Shown here in pieces: positions 5,923 through 7,028 of a stretch of 7,028 nt of DNA. Source of the DNA: Clostridiales bacterium (GTDB taxonomy: Bacteria; Bacillota; Clostridia; UBA1381); the NCBI GenBank assembly GCA_003453455.1, contig DMLG01000096.1, positions 1-7,028 on the forward strand. Reading direction: 5' to 3'. The notes beneath the pieces were generated by a model, which was given only the letters and a program-made list of their open reading frames with translations, had not been told where the DNA came from and did no database searches. The position numbers and the translations under genes were made by a program. The stretch's first letter is position 1, and the number at the start of each line of letters is the position of its first letter.

Positions 5923-6413
5923 TTTTTTACCGCCTGTTTTAGCTTGCGTATTACTGTGCTGAAAAAATATTTAATAAAATTTTTGGCTTTTAAAACCAAA
6001 AACCTGAACCTATATGGTGCGCACCAAAGATACACATATGTTTTGTAGCGAAAACCTTGTAGAGACATAGGTTTATTTTTTCGCTGAATTGATGTTAGTA
6101 CGCCTAAAATTTGCTCTAATTCAACTATTTCTCCGCTTATGCAGTTATCCCCCGCAATAAAGTACTTTTTATCCGGCAAAAGCTTTATTATGCGGTGAAG
6201 AATATATCTGCCCCGCCCTTCTGTATTTTTTCGCTCAAAAAGTACAATATCATATTTTTTCAAGGTTTCGGTCTGCACTTTTTTAATAATCAGAATGTCA
6301 CGGTTTTCCCTTATCAGCGGAAGCATACTTACACCGACGTTAGTGTAAACAATAACTCCGCTTTTTTCGAGCTCTTTTTTAAAGGTTGTATTTTTGTTTT
6401 CCATCTCTGTCAA
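5919..6413 (-). CDS. S24/S26 family peptidase (signal-peptidase-like, Ser/His type)
   Basis: The 164-residue protein has the conserved boxes of S26 signal peptidases. GVSMLPLI (27-34) carries the catalytic serine S29. KKYDIVLFER (52-61) is the box after it. YILHRII (70-76) carries H73 where bacterial type I enzymes usually have lysine, and YFIAGDN (84-90) is the final GD(N) box. The Ser/His arrangement resembles SipW or the eukaryotic ER enzyme. Unlike those, it has no N-terminal membrane anchor: residues 1-25 are charged. The C-terminal 50 residues are aromatic and basic (YVYLWCAPYRFRFLVLKAKNF) and may lie on the membrane. The start is best placed at a TTG (6411-6413), with GAGGGG 7 bases upstream. 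The ATG at 6404 is the alternative. Either start overlaps the PqqD-like gene. It may process a peptide in the cytoplasm, but the substrate is unknown. Confidence 0.87.
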   Translation of the reverse strand: MTEMENKNTTFKKELEKSGVIVYTNVGVSMLPLIRENRDILIIKKVQTETLKKYDIVLFERKNTEGRGRYILHRIIKLLPDKKYFIAGDNCISGEIVELEQILGVLTSIQRKNKPMSLQGFRYKTYVYLWCAPYRFRFLVLKAKNFIKYFFSTVIRKLKQAVKK

Positions 6414-6675
6414 TTAAAAGCCCCTCTTTTAGAAGCTGATTTAAAAACGGTGCTAAAATATTGCCTATTTCGTCATCCGTGGATTCGGGATATTTTTCTT
6501 TAAGGCTTCTGTGCACCTTTGCCGGGTCGGTATCTTCCTTTAATAACTTTAATATATCAGCAGAGACAGCATTGAGCTTCAACATTCCGTGAAACTTTGC
6601 CGCATCCTCACCGACAGGAACTGCGGCAAATTCTTCGCCCATATCCATAATAGTAAAATCGTATTTCAGTTTCAT
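6379..6675 (-). CDS. PqqD-family peptide-binding protein (RRE-like)
   Basis: This 98-residue protein fits the PqqD family: an N-terminal strand region (YDFTIMDMGEEFAAVPVGED), then a small winged-helix. The pattern LNAVSADILKLLKEDTDP (33-50), VHRSLKEKYP (53-62) and the final helix ILAPFLNQLLKEGLL (72-86) matches the usual 'LN..a..il.lL', 'l...y', 'FL..L...GLL' of PqqD and RiPP recognition elements, which hold leader peptides for modifying enzymes. The ATG at 6675 is chosen over longer in-frame starts (6696, 6792) because the family fold begins here. A TATAAT also lies just upstream at 6700-6705, and the 6792 start would read through a terminator and the end of the previous gene. GGGGTG, about 6 bases before the ATG, can serve as ribosome site. 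It is first in the four-gene - strand operon. A partner peptide is not visible. Confidence 0.87.
   Translation of the reverse strand: MKLKYDFTIMDMGEEFAAVPVGEDAAKFHGMLKLNAVSADILKLLKEDTDPAKVHRSLKEKYPESTDDEIGNILAPFLNQLLKEGLLIDRDGKQKYNL
6421..6426 (-). promoter_or_regulatory. Ribosome binding site for the TTG start of the S26-like peptidase
   Basis: On the - strand GAGGGG lies 7 bases ahead of TTG 6413-6411, inside the end of the PqqD-like coding sequence. It would be 16 bases from the next in-frame ATG (6404), which favours the TTG start and translational coupling of the two genes. Confidence 0.6.
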
Positions 6676-6699
6676 AAAGCACCCCACAAATTTCATTCT

Positions 6700-6705
6700 A
6701 TTATA
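6700..6705 (-). promoter_or_regulatory. -10 element of the PqqD/peptidase/kinase/NTase operon promoter
   Basis: A perfect TATAAT (- strand, 6705 to 6700), inside the AT-rich stretch ATGTTAAGATATAAT, lies between the upstream terminator and the PqqD-like ATG. Transcription would start near 6693, giving an 18-base leader. The -35 is poor: the only TTGCAA (6733-6728) is 22 bases away, too far for a standard sigma-A promoter. The promoter may be weak or activator-dependent. Confidence 0.55.
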
Positions 6706-6737
6706 TCTTAACATAAAATCCGGACTTTTGCAACAAC

Positions 6738-6767
6738 AAAAAAACTCCCCGAAAAAAGGGAGTTTTT
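6738..6767 (-). terminator. Rho-independent terminator after the Tyr/Gly-rich gene
   Basis: A 10-bp perfect stem pairs 6740-6749 (AAAAACTCCC) with 6758-6767 (GGGAGTTTTT) around an 8-base loop. On the - strand it ends in seven T residues (complement of 6738-6744). It begins 16 bases after the stop codon at 6783-6785 and separates that gene from the PqqD-like operon. Only three of the stem pairs are G-C in a row, so read-through is possible. Confidence 0.82.
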
Positions 6768-6782
6768 GAAATTGCCAAATAA

Positions 6783-7028
6783 TTACTGCCAATAAAGTTC
6801 ATAATAGCTCGTACCGTTGGAATAGTAAGCGCCATCACCATATGAATATGCGTCATAAGCTTGCTGTGCGATAGGTGCCAGATGACTCATGTCAACAGTA
6901 ACACCCGCATCAGGAAAAGTATAAGAACCACCCGACATCAAACCTTCTCTATCGCTATTAGCCTCAGCCCCAGAGATGTTACCTATCGCATAGTTACTGC
7001 CGTCATAGTTACCAAAAGTTCCGTTAAA
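6783..7028 (-). CDS. Unrecognised Tyr/Gly/Ser/Asn-rich protein, C-terminal part (partial)
   Basis: An open frame enters from the window's right edge and runs 81 codons to TAA at 6785-6783. A terminator hairpin follows at the right distance, which supports a real gene. The fragment holds 11 Tyr, 12 Gly and 9 Ser, with no Lys and no Cys, one Arg and nine acidic residues. It ends in the aromatic run SYYELYWQ. Segments such as GNYDGSNYAIGN and YSYGDGAYYSNGTSYYE look like loosely repeated Gly/Tyr/Asn turns. The composition suggests a secreted, surface or spore-coat type protein, but I do not recognise the family, and the N-terminus (signal peptide or leader) is outside the window. It lies upstream of and on the same strand as the PqqD-like operon, so a functional link is possible but not shown. 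Confidence 0.7.
   Translation of the reverse strand, partial: FNGTFGNYDGSNYAIGNISGAEANSDREGLMSGGSYTFPDAGVTVDMSHLAPIAQQAYDAYSYGDGAYYSNGTSYYELYWQ

Noticed and set aside
6195..6503. 102-codon + strand frame opposite the peptidase and PqqD-like genes
   Set aside because: Antisense shadow; the opposite strand carries the S26 boxes and the PqqD fold.
4032..6675. A complete lasso-peptide biosynthetic cluster
   Set aside because: The required cyclase, leader protease of the transglutaminase-like type, and precursor are not in the window; only tailoring-type and PqqD-like genes are present.
6676..6782. Possible small precursor peptide gene between the Tyr/Gly-rich gene and the PqqD-like gene
   Set aside because: The 107 bases are accounted for by a terminator, a -10 element and a short leader; no short frame with a ribosome site was found on either strand.
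6676..6792. In-frame extension of the PqqD-like protein to a start at 6792 (or 6696)
   Set aside because: The 6792 start lies inside the preceding gene and would need reading through a terminator hairpin and the promoter -10. The 6696 start has no ribosome site and falls at or before the likely transcription start. The family fold begins at 6675.

Overview
The window looks like a chromosomal segment of an AT-rich, endospore-forming member of the Firmicutes, most likely a Clostridia-class anaerobe. The main reason is a seven-gene run that matches spoIIIAB to spoIIIAH in order, protein by protein. These genes encode the channel between mother cell and forespore. Genus and species cannot be read from the sequence.

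Positions 1-3460 (+ strand) hold the 3' end of spoIIIAB, then spoIIIAC, AD, AE, AF, AG and AH, tightly packed with gaps of a few bases or overlaps of 4-35 bases. This is one transcription unit whose promoter and first gene, spoIIIAA, lie upstream of the window. Positions 3461-3535 hold a near-consensus vegetative (sigma-A type) promoter, followed by an Asp23/Gls24-family gene (yqhY-like, 3536-3994). A strong hairpin terminator at 3996-4032 closes the gene.

Positions 4032-6675 (- strand, converging on the Asp23 gene) hold a compact four-gene operon. In order of transcription it encodes a small PqqD-like protein (RiPP recognition element type fold), a soluble-looking Ser/His S26 signal-peptidase-like protein, an HPr-kinase-like P-loop protein, and an NTP_transf_5-type nucleotidyltransferase. 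The last three starts all overlap the preceding gene. A -10 promoter element lies just upstream of the first gene. The set resembles peptide-tailoring modules known beside lasso-peptide clusters and HprK-related/PqqD cassettes. However, no precursor, cyclase, radical SAM enzyme or transporter is visible here, so the substrate is unknown. This cassette is the most interesting part of the window.

Positions 6738-6767 hold a hairpin terminator on the - strand. Positions 6783-7028 hold the last 81 codons of another - strand gene, truncated by the window edge. It encodes a Tyr/Gly/Ser/Asn-rich, lysine-free and cysteine-free acidic tail that I do not recognise. It lies directly upstream of the cassette, but the terminator and a likely new promoter separate the two.

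No tRNA, rRNA, CRISPR array, insertion sequence or riboswitch was seen. There is no gene-free stretch longer than about 110 bases.
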